A DNA stretch of 64,000 nt from Methylococcaceae bacterium (GCA_016715325.1 JADKAL010000005.1:168255-232254); one strand, 5' to 3'. Counted from the stretch's first letter, positions 26,494 to 35,741 are shown. Notes: generated by a model not told the origin, from the sequence alone. Numbers and translations are program-made.

Positions 26494-27212
26494 GGTGCGA
26501 CCTCTTCTTCGGTGTCTGATGAGATAACGGAACGGATTGGCGTTGTGGTTTGGATGGCTTGAATGCGTTGATCGATCATTCGTTTAACGGCAACTAAAAA
26601 TCCCAGCACGATAAAGCCGCCGGGAGGCAGTGCAGTCAATAGAAAGCCCCTGTAGTCCGGCAACAAGGTGATTTCCATAAAGCGGAAACTTTCACCTAGC
26701 AAGACAGAGGCATTGGCGAATAAGGTACCCGCCGAGCTGATTTCGCGAATGGCGCCTAAAGCCACCATCGCCAAGGTAAATCCCGCGCCCATCATAAAGC
26801 CGTCCCATAAAGACAACATGACCGGTTGCTTGGAGGCAAACGCTTCGGCACGACCCAGGATGACGCAATTGGTAACGATTAAAGGAATAAATAACCCGAG
26901 CACTTTATGCAATTCATGCAGCCAGGCATTCAAAAACAAATCGACCAAGGTTACTAACGCGGCAATCAGTAATACAAATATGGGGATGCGAATTTCCGAC
27001 GGAATCAGATGTCTGGCGAGCGATACCGTGCCGTTAGACGCCACCATGACCACCGTCGTTGCTAATCCCATGCCGAGTGCGTTGGTTGCGGTGCCGGTGA
27101 CCGCTAATAACGGGCATAACGCCAAATGCTGGGTAAACACCACATTGTTATCCCATAAGCCGTCGCGGGTAATTTTTCGATACGGCTCAGATAATAGTAT
27201 AGAAAGATTCAT
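26490..27212 (-). CDS. rnfE: RnfE, Rnf electron transport complex subunit E
   Basis: RnfE is an integral membrane subunit of the Rnf complex, which couples electron transfer between NAD(H) and ferredoxin to an ion gradient. The 240-residue product has about six membrane segments and the family stretches TQHLALCPLLAVTGTATNAL, IPLIVTNCVILGRAEAFASK and LWDGFMMGAGFTLAMVALGA. The conserved cysteines (in LALCPLL and TNCVILG) that bind the membrane [2Fe-2S] cluster are present. It is paired with rnfA, a homologue. Confidence 0.95.
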   Translation of the reverse strand: MNLSILLSEPYRKITRDGLWDNNVVFTQHLALCPLLAVTGTATNALGMGLATTVVMVASNGTVSLARHLIPSEIRIPIFVLLIAALVTLVDLFLNAWLHELHKVLGLFIPLIVTNCVILGRAEAFASKQPVMLSLWDGFMMGAGFTLAMVALGAIREISSAGTLFANASVLLGESFRFMEITLLPDYRGFLLTALPPGGFIVLGFLVAVKRMIDQRIQAIQTTTPIRSVISSDTEEEVAP

Positions 27213-27258
27213 AAGTTACCTTCCGCAATAAAGACAAGCAGTAATGAAATGATTCCCT

Positions 27259-28014
27259 TCATTGTGAACTTGTCGAACCATGAACTGGATTCATCAATTC
27301 TTCCCGGTGTGCCTTATAAAATTCGAGACCCCGTTTTATGGCCAACACAACTTTACGCGGCGTAATGGTAGCGCCGGAAAACTGGTCGAAAATGCCGCCG
27401 TCTTTCTTTACGCTCCATTCTTCATAGGTCACGTTGTCCAACGATTTGCCGTTAAAACTTAAAATCCACGGTGATTTTTTGATTTCGATTTTATCGCCTA
27501 ATCCTGGTGTTTCCATATGAGAGATAACTCGAACGCCCAGAATTTCGCCGTTCCTGTCCAGACCCATTACCAGATTTATCGGTCCGGCATAGCCGTCCGG
27601 CGCTACGAATTTGAAGCTGACGGCATTGACTTGGCCTTCTTTTTTGGCTAGATAAAATACCGTTTGCGCACTCCCCAAATTAGCGCTTGCCGATTGCAGG
27701 GTAAGTGTGTCGAGAAGCAGATTATTATCGTAGAGTTCCGCCGGTACGACTTCTTCCAGGTTTGATTTTAAGTCTTCTTCCAAACGGTGTTGGATAGCGT
27801 TTTTCGTCGCAAGATCGGCAAAGCCGAGCAGGATGCTGGCAACTAAAGCAAAGCCGGCCAAAATATACGTTTGATACTGCAGTTGCGGTCGCAATTCCTC
27901 TAAATGCTCAGGCTTCAGCCAGATTACCAGTTTTTCGCGCAAGCTAGCCGCAAACGCTTTAAAGTCTTTCCCAGCGGATTGGTAAGCCGATTCTTTTAAC
28001 GGTTCTGAACTCAT
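27259..28014 (-). CDS. rnfG: RnfG, Rnf complex flavoprotein subunit
   Basis: RnfG is a membrane-anchored subunit with covalently bound FMN. The 250-residue product has one membrane segment (YILAGFALVASILLGFADLA, about 49-68) and the flavinylation motif SGATITPRKVV (about 217-227). There are about 48 residues before the membrane segment, a longer cytosolic leader than in most RnfG proteins. HMETPGLGDKI is the other family motif. The 46-base gap to rnfE is the largest between two rnf genes here. Confidence 0.93.
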   Translation of the reverse strand: MSSEPLKESAYQSAGKDFKAFAASLREKLVIWLKPEHLEELRPQLQYQTYILAGFALVASILLGFADLATKNAIQHRLEEDLKSNLEEVVPAELYDNNLLLDTLTLQSASANLGSAQTVFYLAKKEGQVNAVSFKFVAPDGYAGPINLVMGLDRNGEILGVRVISHMETPGLGDKIEIKKSPWILSFNGKSLDNVTYEEWSVKKDGGIFDQFSGATITPRKVVLAIKRGLEFYKAHREELMNPVHGSTSSQ

Positions 28015-28024
28015 CGAAGTTTGC

Positions 28025-29086
28025 TCATGGGTTTTGGATTTCGATCGGCTTGCCGTCGCGATACCGGCCGTAGATTCGCGGCTTGATGTAATGGTCGATC
28101 AATGGTGTTACCGCATTCATTAGCAGTATTGCAAATCCGGTTCCTTCGGGATAACCGCCCCAAGTGCGGATGATAAAAATTAGCGTACCGCAACCCGTTC
28201 CGAAAATTATCTGTCCCAACGGCGTATTCGGCGAGGTGACGTAATCGGTGGCAATAAAAAAAGCAACCAGCATTAATGCACCCGAATTCAAATGAACCCA
28301 AGGGCTCAGATAGTGTTGGCTGTCGATTGCAAAAAACAGTGTCGATAACAACGCAATAGAAGCTAGCACCGACAACGGCATAGTCCATTGGATAATGCCT
28401 TGACGTATTAACCAAATACCGCCCAAAAGAATTAATAAGCTGGATGTCTCGCCCAGACTGCCGCGCTCCCATCCGATAAAGGCAAGAAAACCGGAATAGT
28501 CCGACAATAAAACGGATAATGTTTGGTTCTGGGAGAATCCGGTTTTGACAGCGCCCAAGGTTGTAGCACCCGTGATGCCGTCTAAGGAATAGGATTGACC
28601 GAAAGTGATTCCGAAACTATCGGCGAGACTGATGCCGGTAAACAATGGGCTGACATCGACCCAGGATGTCATTTCGATGGGAAAGGTAACTAAGAGCGCT
28701 ACCCGCGCCAGCATGGCCGGATTGAACAGGTTTTGACCTAATCCGCCGTAAACTTGCTTTCCCAATATAATGGCAATGACGGAACCCAATACACCAATCC
28801 ACCAAGGCGCCCAGGGCGGTAAGGTCATTGCAACTAATAGGCCGGTTAACACTGCCGAACCATCGCTTAGATAAGGCATTACTCTTACGCCCTTCAGGTT
28901 GAGGCAGACTGCCTCAACTAATAATGCGGCAGCGACAGTCGTCACGGTTAAATAAAATGCGGGTAAACCGAAGAGGACGATGCCGAAACCGACAGCCGGT
29001 AACAAAGCGACGACGACCTTAAACATAATCGCATCCACACGGCGGACGGTAAGAACATGCGGGCCGCTGACCGGTTTGCTATTCAT
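28025..29086 (-). CDS. rnfD: RnfD, Rnf complex membrane flavoprotein subunit
   Basis: RnfD is the other flavinylated membrane subunit. The 353-residue product has around ten hydrophobic segments and the motif ITGATTLGAVKTG (about 187-199), containing the threonine expected to carry FMN. GKQVYGGLGQNLFNPAMLAR is a typical RnfD/NqrB stretch. The start overlaps rnfC by four bases and the stop is ten bases before rnfG. Confidence 0.95.
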   Translation of the reverse strand: MNSKPVSGPHVLTVRRVDAIMFKVVVALLPAVGFGIVLFGLPAFYLTVTTVAAALLVEAVCLNLKGVRVMPYLSDGSAVLTGLLVAMTLPPWAPWWIGVLGSVIAIILGKQVYGGLGQNLFNPAMLARVALLVTFPIEMTSWVDVSPLFTGISLADSFGITFGQSYSLDGITGATTLGAVKTGFSQNQTLSVLLSDYSGFLAFIGWERGSLGETSSLLILLGGIWLIRQGIIQWTMPLSVLASIALLSTLFFAIDSQHYLSPWVHLNSGALMLVAFFIATDYVTSPNTPLGQIIFGTGCGTLIFIIRTWGGYPEGTGFAILLMNAVTPLIDHYIKPRIYGRYRDGKPIEIQNP

Positions 29087-30618
29087 ACGGCTTCCTCAGC
29101 AGCAGCGTTCTCGGGCTTTATCTGCGTGGCTTGGGCATTAGCCAACTCGGCTTCACGGGCTCTTGCCGCTCGCGCTTCCATGACACGCCGAGCTTCGGCT
29201 TCATTTTCCAGGCGGATGCGTTCCATACGGTTTTGCCGGTCTTCGGCCAAGCGTTTGGTCTGTTCGGACTTGTGCTGGATTTGCTGACGTTTGAATAGTT
29301 CGCCAGACGCATATTTAAAATATTGCACTAGAGGAATATTAGAAGGGCATACGAACGAACAGCAGCCGCAACTGATGCAATCCTTTAAGCCTAGGTCGAC
29401 GGCGGCATCAAGCTTATTGGCACGGATTCGGCTGGCCATTTCGAGCGGAAGCAAACCGGCAGGACAGGCTGTGATACAACTGGAACAACGGATACACGGT
29501 TTTACATCCGGTACTTCAATATCTTCCTGAGTTAGCGCCAGGATGGCGCTGGTTGCTTTCACAACCGGCACTTCGGCAAAGGGTAGCGCATCGCCCATCA
29601 TTGCGCCGCCCATTACCAAGCGTGCAATCTTACTTTTGTCGACGTGACAAAAATTTAGAACTTCCGACATCAAGGTGCCGATCAGCACTTCTACGTTCAT
29701 CTGCTTGCCGACCGCTCCGCCTGATACTGTAACAATTCGGCTGATAAGCGGTTGGCTTTGACAAACGGCGCGATAGACTGCGTAAGCCGTTCCTACATTA
29801 TGAATAACCACGCCTATATCGGTGGCGCGACCATCGGCGGGAATTTCCCAGCCCGTGAGATAACGTAACATCTGTCTATCCCAACCCATCGGGTAGCGAG
29901 TCGGGACTTGCTGAATCGTAATATTAGCGATTGAGAAACAGGCCTTCTGCATGGCTTGAAAGGCTTCAGGCTTATTATCTTCTATACCGATGATGGCTTT
30001 TTCAGCACCCATTCCGCGTAACATCAGACGGATGCCGCCCACGACATCGCGGGCGCGTTCCTGCATCAAACGATCGTCGCAGGTGAGATAGGGTTCGCAC
30101 TCGCCCGCATTGATGATAAGGGTATGGATGTTATTTTTGCGGCCTAAGCTTAGCTTAACCGACGATGGAAAGACCGCGCCGCCCATGCCCACCACGCCGG
30201 CGGCACCGACACGTAAACAGATTTCCTCGGGGTCGAGCTTATAGGGCTCTTGAACCACGACGGATTCTTGCCATTGATCCAAGCCATCCGTTTCGATGAC
30301 GATCGTGCGAATCGGTAAAGCGGACGGATGCGGCGCCGGATAGTCGACCACATCCGCTATGGTGCCCGAACTGGGCGCATGCACCGGGGCGGAGATTGTG
30401 CCTTGGCTATGAGCGAGAAGTTGTCCTTTCAGCACGTTATCGCCAACCAAAACAACCGGTTCGGCAGGTTTGCCGACATGCTGTTGTACAGGGATGTATA
30501 GTTTTTTCGGTATGGGTAATCCGGTCTCAATAGGTTTGCCGGACGTAAGCAGTTTATGTCCGTCTGTATGAATGCCGCCGCGAAGCCGGGGATTTTCCAA
30601 GAATTCAAGTAAGCGCAT
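29083..30618 (-). CDS. rnfC: RnfC, Rnf complex NADH-binding iron-sulfur subunit
   Basis: RnfC is the peripheral subunit with the NADH/FMN domain and two [4Fe-4S] clusters. The 511-residue product begins with the barrel-sandwich region (GGIHTDGHKLLTSGKPIETG), has the NuoF-like GAAGVVGMGGAVFPSSVKLS and NAGECEPYLTCDDRLM, and the cluster motifs CIRCSSCITACP (about 372-383) and CISCGCCSFVCP (about 411-422). A basic, glutamate- and alanine-rich coiled tail follows. It ends four bases into rnfD. Confidence 0.95.
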   Translation of the reverse strand: MRLLEFLENPRLRGGIHTDGHKLLTSGKPIETGLPIPKKLYIPVQQHVGKPAEPVVLVGDNVLKGQLLAHSQGTISAPVHAPSSGTIADVVDYPAPHPSALPIRTIVIETDGLDQWQESVVVQEPYKLDPEEICLRVGAAGVVGMGGAVFPSSVKLSLGRKNNIHTLIINAGECEPYLTCDDRLMQERARDVVGGIRLMLRGMGAEKAIIGIEDNKPEAFQAMQKACFSIANITIQQVPTRYPMGWDRQMLRYLTGWEIPADGRATDIGVVIHNVGTAYAVYRAVCQSQPLISRIVTVSGGAVGKQMNVEVLIGTLMSEVLNFCHVDKSKIARLVMGGAMMGDALPFAEVPVVKATSAILALTQEDIEVPDVKPCIRCSSCITACPAGLLPLEMASRIRANKLDAAVDLGLKDCISCGCCSFVCPSNIPLVQYFKYASGELFKRQQIQHKSEQTKRLAEDRQNRMERIRLENEAEARRVMEARAARAREAELANAQATQIKPENAAAEEAV

Positions 30619-30624
30619 AATTCC

Positions 30625-31164
30625 TCACGCCGCCGCAGCTAAAGGTTTCGGCCAACGCCAATCCCGTAAGGTCACTTCGACCGGATGCATTTGCAGACAT
30701 TCGGTCGGGCAAACCGTAACGCATTTTTCGCATGCGATGCAGGCATCGGCGACGACGGCATGAATCTGTTTCGGCGCACCGACGATGGCATCGGTCGGAC
30801 AAACCTTAAAGCAACGGGTACAGCCGGTGCAGGTAGCTTCACTTACTCTGGCAACCATTAGTTCGGCATCTTTAGACTGGCTCAAATCGACTTCGATACT
30901 GAGCAGCTTCGCGAGCTGCTCTACTAACGACGTACCGCCGGGGGGGCATAATGTCACCGGTGCGGTACCTGCAACTAACGCTTCGGCAGCAGGTTTACAG
31001 CCGGGAAACCCGCATTGACCGCATTGCGAACCCGGCATCAAAGCTTCGATCTTTTCGATCAACGGATCGCTTTCAACCTTTAGGTATTTTCCCGCCACAC
31101 CCAAGCTTAAACCTAATACCAGCCCTAGCGTCGTCAGGATAATAATGGCAAATAAGATGTACAT
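30625..31164 (-). CDS. rnfB: RnfB, Rnf complex iron-sulfur subunit
   Basis: RnfB receives electrons from or delivers them to ferredoxin. The 179-residue product has an N-terminal membrane anchor (ILFAIIILTTLGLVLGLSLG), a Fe-S domain with GSQCGQCGFPGCKPAAEAL (about 47-65), and two ferredoxin motifs, CTGCTRCFKVCP (about 111-122) and CIACEKCVTVCP (about 141-152). It lies between rnfA and rnfC with short gaps. Confidence 0.95.
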   Translation of the reverse strand: MYILFAIIILTTLGLVLGLSLGVAGKYLKVESDPLIEKIEALMPGSQCGQCGFPGCKPAAEALVAGTAPVTLCPPGGTSLVEQLAKLLSIEVDLSQSKDAELMVARVSEATCTGCTRCFKVCPTDAIVGAPKQIHAVVADACIACEKCVTVCPTECLQMHPVEVTLRDWRWPKPLAAAA

Positions 31165-31183
31165 AGATCTCTAATCCTCAACC

Positions 31184-31765
31184 TTATTTCGTGTACAGTC
31201 CGGCAAAGCCCATAAATGCCAGGGACAAAATCCCTGCCGTGATAAAGGCAATTGGGGTTCCAGAAAAAACAGCCGGCACCGCCATTAACGCCAGGCGTTC
31301 GCGTAAACCGGCAAAGAGCACCATAACTATCGTAAAACCCAATGCAGCGCCAAAACCGAACAATAAACTTTGGATGAAGTTGTACTGTTCTTGAATATTG
31401 AGTAAAGCCACGCCTAAAACAGCGCAGTTGGTAGTGATTAGAGGGAGAAATATACCTAAGACCTGATATAGCACCGGGCTAGTCTTATGGATGACCATTT
31501 CGGTAAATTGCACCACTGCCGCAATTACAAGAATAAAGCCGAGCACTCGTAAAAATTCGATATGAAATGGGACTAAAAGTCGATGTTCAAGCACCCAGCT
31601 TGCTCCGGATGCAAGGGTAAGTACAAAAGTTGTGGCCATACCCATACCCAGCGCCGTATCGAGTTTATTGGAAACACCCATGAATGGACATAGACCTAAA
31701 AACTTGACTAACACAACGTTGTTGACCAAGGCCGTGCCCATAATTAACAGTAAGTAATCGCCCAT
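31184..31765 (-). CDS. rnfA: RnfA, Rnf complex membrane subunit
   Basis: RnfA is the homologue of RnfE and first gene of the operon. The 193-residue product has about six membrane segments; [20 protein letters not shown] and [20 protein letters not shown] carry the conserved cysteines for the intramembrane cluster. Its upstream region, shared with nifL, contains a sigma-54 promoter 45 bases before the start, so the whole rnf operon is expected to be NifA-dependent. Confidence 0.95.
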   Translation of the reverse strand: MGDYLLLIMGTALVNNVVLVKFLGLCPFMGVSNKLDTALGMGMATTFVLTLASGASWVLEHRLLVPFHIEFLRVLGFILVIAAVVQFTEMVIHKTSPVLYQVLGIFLPLITTNCAVLGVALLNIQEQYNFIQSLLFGFGAALGFTIVMVLFAGLRERLALMAVPAVFSGTPIAFITAGILSLAFMGFAGLYTK

Positions 31766-31809
31766 AGTTTGCAGATGTTTGCCGTTGTAAACGTATTTAA
31801 CGATGTAGC

Positions 31810-31825
31810 AGCATCTTCTATGCCA
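31810..31825 (-). promoter_or_regulatory. Sigma-54 (RpoN) promoter of the rnf operon
   Basis: On the minus strand the site reads TGGCATAGAAGATGCT. The -24 element TGGCAT is the same as in the nifE promoter and the GG-N10-GC spacing is kept; the -12 element (ATGCT) is weaker than TTGCA. It lies 45 bases before the rnfA start. Confidence 0.75.
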
Positions 31826-31930
31826 AAGTAAGTAAAATGTCTAAAGCTATGGAATTAGTAGAAAATTTATTAAACAGGTCTGTTAAATTTGTTTCTTAAA
31901 TCAAACAAATCGCGTACTTCTACGCGTCGT

Positions 31931-31946
31931 TGTCGTAAATCTGACA
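31931..31946. promoter_or_regulatory. NifA upstream activator site between rnfA and nifL
   Basis: TGTCGTAAATCTGACA matches TGT-N10-ACA. It is 105 bases upstream of the rnf -24 element and 73 bases upstream of the weaker nifL promoter candidate, so a single bound NifA could in principle activate either side. The rest of the 338-base gap has no other convincing feature. Confidence 0.68.
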
Positions 31947-32019
31947 AAGCGAAGTTGGCTTTAATAAAGGCTCTGAAAATTGAAGGGTCAAAGGATATGA
32001 GTCAGTACTCAATCAAGTT

Positions 32020-32035
32020 TGGAATGTTAATTGCA
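32020..32035 (+). promoter_or_regulatory. Weak sigma-54 promoter candidate for nifLA
   Basis: TGGAATGTTAATTGCA keeps the GG-N10-GC spacing and a perfect -12 element (TTGCA), but its -24 element is TGGAAT instead of TGGCAC. It lies 67 bases before the nifL ATG. It might be a low-level NifA- or NtrC-dependent promoter; a sigma-70 promoter for nifLA is an alternative. Confidence 0.45.
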
Positions 32036-32102
32036 TAAATTTTAGAGACGACGAAAGATTAACTGTCATAAGAAAAACTATTGCCATTTCCCGGAAAGAC
32101 AA

Positions 32103-33683
32103 ATGACCGAAGAAATAATCGATTTGAGTAGGCTCGATAGCTTTGTTAACAACAACTTGCAGATTCAATGCGAGATGGGTAAAACGTTGCCGATCTCATT
32201 GTTTTTAAAAGCGGTGGAGCACGCGCCGGTCGCCATTTCGATAACGGATCGTAAAGCCAATATTCTTTATATAAATAAGGCCTTTACCGATGTGACGGGC
32301 TATGTGGCCTGCGAAATCATCGGTGAGAATGAATCGAAATTGTCGGCTAAATCCACGCCGAGAGAGGTTTATCAAACCTTATGGAAGACCATTTCACAAA
32401 AAGAAGTCTGGCAAGGCCAACTCGTGAATTGTCACAAGAACGGACAACGTTACCTTGCTGATTTGACTATTTCGCCGATGTTGGATGAGTCCGGTGCTAT
32501 CAGCCATTACATCGGTATGCATCGGGATATTACTCAATCGCATCAAGCCGGGCAATTGGTCGACAACCAAAAGCAATTGATCGAATCGGTTGTTAATGGG
32601 TCCCCGGTTGCAATGGTCGTCTTGGATGCGGATCATAAGATTATTCTCGATAACCAAAAATACAAAATGCTGGTTAGTGATATGGGTATGCCGGAACCGG
32701 CCTTGTATTTCATTGCCGCCTTACAGGAGGAAATGCCGGATTTATGGGTATCTAAGCGAAACTTCAATCAGCGGGAAGTGAGGTTCGAAGGCACGGGGCA
32801 AGGCCGTACGCGCTGGTTTTATTGTTCCGGCAATTGGTTTAGCGAGGACGATACCGATGCCGATAATTATTTTACTAAGCACACCAACTCGTATTTGTTA
32901 TTAAGCCTCAACGACGTTACGTTACAACGCCGTCAACAGGAAAAAATGCACTTACAAACATTACGAAATATTCTGGCTGAAGAAGAACAAATCCGGAGTA
33001 TTCGTGAAACTTTATTGGGCGCAATGCACCAGATTAGACAGCCGATGAACCAAATCGGCGCAGCGATTCAGATTATGGCGCAACGGAACGATAGTCAGAA
33101 TCACGCGTTGAAAGAGCTCCTCAATCAGGTGCAACGGATGGGTGAGGAAACCTTGGCTACATTGCAACTGTGTGTGCCGGAAATTCCGGAAACGGCCGTC
33201 ATTCCGGTTAATCTCAATCAATTGCTGCATGAAGTATTAATGCTTTACAGTCATACTTTTTTAGCGAATGGGGTTATCATCGATTGGTTGCCGACAGCTA
33301 TTCTGCCTTCTATTTTAGGATCGGAGAATAAGTTGCGGATGCTGTTCAAGCAGTTACTCGATAACGCTGTCGATGCCATGAATCGAGCAGGCAGTAAGGA
33401 GCGTTACATCAAGATCAGCACCTCGGTTAGCGAGAAATGGGTAAATGTCAGTATAGCCGACAGCGGGCCTGGAATTCCGGCAAATCAACATAGCAAAGTT
33501 TTTGAGCCATTTTTTACGACCCAGAATATGGGTGGCATCCAGGCCGGCATGGGACTGGTTATGGCGCGCGAAATCGTCAGCCAACATAACGGTATTATTA
33601 TTATCGACCCGGTTTATACCGATGGTTGCTGCTGGAGTATCAGTTTTCCATTTGATAAGAAAAGCTTCAGGACGGATTCATGA
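32103..33683 (+). CDS. nifL: NifL, redox- and nitrogen-sensing antagonist of NifA
   Basis: NifL inhibits NifA when oxygen or fixed nitrogen is present. The 526-residue protein has a first PAS domain (about 28-150; VAISITDRKANILYINKAFT, DVTGYVACEIIGENE) that in Azotobacter binds FAD, a second PAS domain (about 155-270), a kinase-like region with MHQIRQPMNQIG (about 303-314) and a HATPase domain (LFKQLLDNAVDAMN; DSGPGIPANQHSKVFEPFFT). It overlaps nifA by four bases. Position upstream of nifA and divergent from rnf matches the Azotobacter pattern. Confidence 0.93.
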   Translation: MTEEIIDLSRLDSFVNNNLQIQCEMGKTLPISLFLKAVEHAPVAISITDRKANILYINKAFTDVTGYVACEIIGENESKLSAKSTPREVYQTLWKTISQKEVWQGQLVNCHKNGQRYLADLTISPMLDESGAISHYIGMHRDITQSHQAGQLVDNQKQLIESVVNGSPVAMVVLDADHKIILDNQKYKMLVSDMGMPEPALYFIAALQEEMPDLWVSKRNFNQREVRFEGTGQGRTRWFYCSGNWFSEDDTDADNYFTKHTNSYLLLSLNDVTLQRRQQEKMHLQTLRNILAEEEQIRSIRETLLGAMHQIRQPMNQIGAAIQIMAQRNDSQNHALKELLNQVQRMGEETLATLQLCVPEIPETAVIPVNLNQLLHEVLMLYSHTFLANGVIIDWLPTAILPSILGSENKLRMLFKQLLDNAVDAMNRAGSKERYIKISTSVSEKWVNVSIADSGPGIPANQHSKVFEPFFTTQNMGGIQAGMGLVMAREIVSQHNGIIIIDPVYTDGCCWSISFPFDKKSFRTDS

Positions 33684-35209
33684 CTGAACGTTTGCTATTA
33701 GTCGAATCGGAACTGGATACCTTGTTTCTGGTCAGTCAATTGCTGAACAGCAACCACAACCTGCGCAATAAGCTAAAAGGCATCCTGGAAATTCTACATA
33801 AACGCTCAGGCTTGCAGTACGGCATGATTACCTTGCGCGATGTCGACGACGATAGCATGAGCATTTGCGAAATCTACGGCGAAGGCATTGATCGTTCAGT
33901 TCGTTATGAGCCAGGGGAGGGATTGGTTGGCGCAATCCTCGACGAAGGCAGTACCATCGTTGTCGAACGGTTGGCAGATGAATCGCGTTTCTTAAGCCGA
34001 TTAGGGGTTTATAACCCCGACTTACCCTTTATCGGATCACCTTTAGCGGTCGAGCAAGGCGAAGTTGTCGGCGTGATTGCCGCGCAACCCTGCGACGCCA
34101 AATTTTTGGGCGAACGCGCGCGATTTCTTGAGATGGTGGCTAACTTGGTTGCGCAAAGCGTTAACATGCTGCGTGTGCTTGAGCGTAAGCAATCCCAACT
34201 TGCAACCGAGCGAGACTACCTTAAACAAGCGCTGGTTAAAAATTACCGTTTCGAAAACATCATCGGTCATTCCGAGCCGATGCTAAAAGTGTTCGACATC
34301 ATCCGGCAGGTCTCCAAATGGCATACAACTGTGTTGATCCGGGGCGAATCCGGCACCGGTAAGGAAGTTGTCGCCAATTCCATTCATTTCAATTCGGCCT
34401 GCGCCAACGGCCCATTTCTTAAGCTTAATTGCGCCGCTTTGCCCGATACCTTATTGGAATCGGAGTTGTTCGGCCACGAAAAGGGCGCGTTCAGCGGCGC
34501 CATCGGCCAACGCAAAGGCCGATTCGAATTGGCCGATAACGGCACCTTATTTCTCGATGAAGTCGGGGAGATTTCGGCGTCATTCCAGGCCAAATTGCTC
34601 AGAGTTTTGCAGGAGGGCGAATTCGAAAGGGTCGGCGGGGTTAGGACGCTAAAAGTCAATGTTCGTATCATTGCAGCCACCAACCGTAACCTGGAGGAAG
34701 ATGTCGCTAACGGCGTGTTTCGTGAGGATTTATATTACCGGCTTAACGTCATGCCGATCTACATGCCGAGATTATGCGACCGGCTGGAAGACGTCCCCGA
34801 TTTGGCCGCTTTCCTTCTTAAACGCATTTCCAAGCAGCAAGGCGGCAGGCCGCTGGAGCTTAAGGAAAGCGCCTTGCGCATCCTGATGAAGCATTCCTGG
34901 CCGGGCAATGTCCGTGAACTGGAAAACTGCCTGGAACGCGCCGCGATCATGAGTCTGGAAGGCATTATCGACCGCGATGTAATTGTCAGCACCGGTCTGG
35001 AAAGCGAAATCGGCATCTCACGGCCTGCCCCGACCGCTTATAAACCTGTGAACCTGCAAGATGACGAGATGGACGAACGTGAAAAAGTTATCGCCGCACT
35101 CGAACAATCCGGCTGGGTTAAAGCGAAAGCGGCGCGCTTGCTCGACATGACGCCGAGGCAGATTGCGTATCGGATACAAACATTGAATATAAAGTTAAAA
35201 CAAATTTGA
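33680..35209 (+). CDS. nifA: NifA, sigma-54-dependent transcriptional activator of nitrogen fixation genes
   Basis: NifA activates nif promoters with sigma-54. The 509-residue protein has an N-terminal GAF domain (about 20-165), an AAA+ domain with Walker A GESGTGKE (about 222-229), the sigma-54-contact loop as GAFSGA (GAFTGA in the consensus), Walker B GTLFLDEVGEIS, and a C-terminal Fis-type helix-turn-helix (GWVKAKAARLLDMTPRQIAY). There is no cysteine-rich interdomain linker of the oxygen-sensitive rhizobial type, in keeping with control by NifL. It is co-translated with nifL. Confidence 0.95.
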   Translation: MTERLLLVESELDTLFLVSQLLNSNHNLRNKLKGILEILHKRSGLQYGMITLRDVDDDSMSICEIYGEGIDRSVRYEPGEGLVGAILDEGSTIVVERLADESRFLSRLGVYNPDLPFIGSPLAVEQGEVVGVIAAQPCDAKFLGERARFLEMVANLVAQSVNMLRVLERKQSQLATERDYLKQALVKNYRFENIIGHSEPMLKVFDIIRQVSKWHTTVLIRGESGTGKEVVANSIHFNSACANGPFLKLNCAALPDTLLESELFGHEKGAFSGAIGQRKGRFELADNGTLFLDEVGEISASFQAKLLRVLQEGEFERVGGVRTLKVNVRIIAATNRNLEEDVANGVFREDLYYRLNVMPIYMPRLCDRLEDVPDLAAFLLKRISKQQGGRPLELKESALRILMKHSWPGNVRELENCLERAAIMSLEGIIDRDVIVSTGLESEIGISRPAPTAYKPVNLQDDEMDEREKVIAALEQSGWVKAKAARLLDMTPRQIAYRIQTLNIKLKQI

Positions 35210-35741
35210 TTAGAGGGAACGGTAATTAAGTTCCGCTATTAAGAATAAGCGTTAGTTTTCTTTAACGATGACAAAAATCGCTAGGTGGTGCTTGTCTTGA
35301 AAATCTTTTAGCTATATTTTCAGATAAGCTGAAGCGCCTTGGGATGATTATCATTTCCAAGCGTTTGGTAAGTCAGAATTACTTTAGGGCGTATAAGTAA
35401 AATCACTGGATTACGATAAAAATCAAATTTTTCTGTTCTCTTGGATGTGTCAAAAGTAATTTAACATTCTAGTCCTCTACATCATTTAAAACTTCAATAT
35501 TCATAAGTCACAAGCGCTCACGTCCGTAATTTTTTCTCTGCGGCAACGATTATTTCCATCAAACCTCAAATAAAATGATGATGATAATCAGTTCTTCATA
35601 CCAATTTTTTTTGGAAACTTGTACAATATCCAGTTACGTACCCGCCATGCAAGCCGGTTAAACATTCGGTTTTGCTATTTCGGCAGGTTAATTGGCAGAT
35701 TCTTGAAGGCAACAAGTCATCCTAAGGTTATTGAGGTGAGC
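35210..35741 (+). other. nifA-ilvI intergenic region, no gene seen
   Basis: These 532 bases are AT-rich and hold no convincing gene. I looked for an attenuator leader peptide with repeated Ile, Leu or Val codons before ilvI and found none. GAGGTGAG at 35734-35741 provides the ribosome-binding site of the ilvI GTG start. Two short stretches with ATGATTATCAT-like sequence (near 35345 and 35575) resemble half Fur sites but are not good enough to call. Confidence 0.5.

Noticed and set aside
28011..28472. 153-codon minus-strand frame inside rnfD
   Set aside because: It overlaps rnfD, which has full family similarity; this is a shadow frame.
31880..31920. Second NifA-like site with TGTTTC...CAAACA in the rnfA-nifL gap
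   Set aside because: The spacing between TGT and ACA is 12 rather than 10 bases.
35340..35595. Fur-box-like sequences with ATGATTATCAT and GATGATAATCAG
   Set aside because: Each has only about one good half-site, and the neighbouring ilv and nif genes give no reason to expect iron control here.
35210..35741. Possible attenuator leader peptide before ilvI
   Set aside because: No short frame rich in Ile, Leu or Val codons with a following terminator/antiterminator pair was found.
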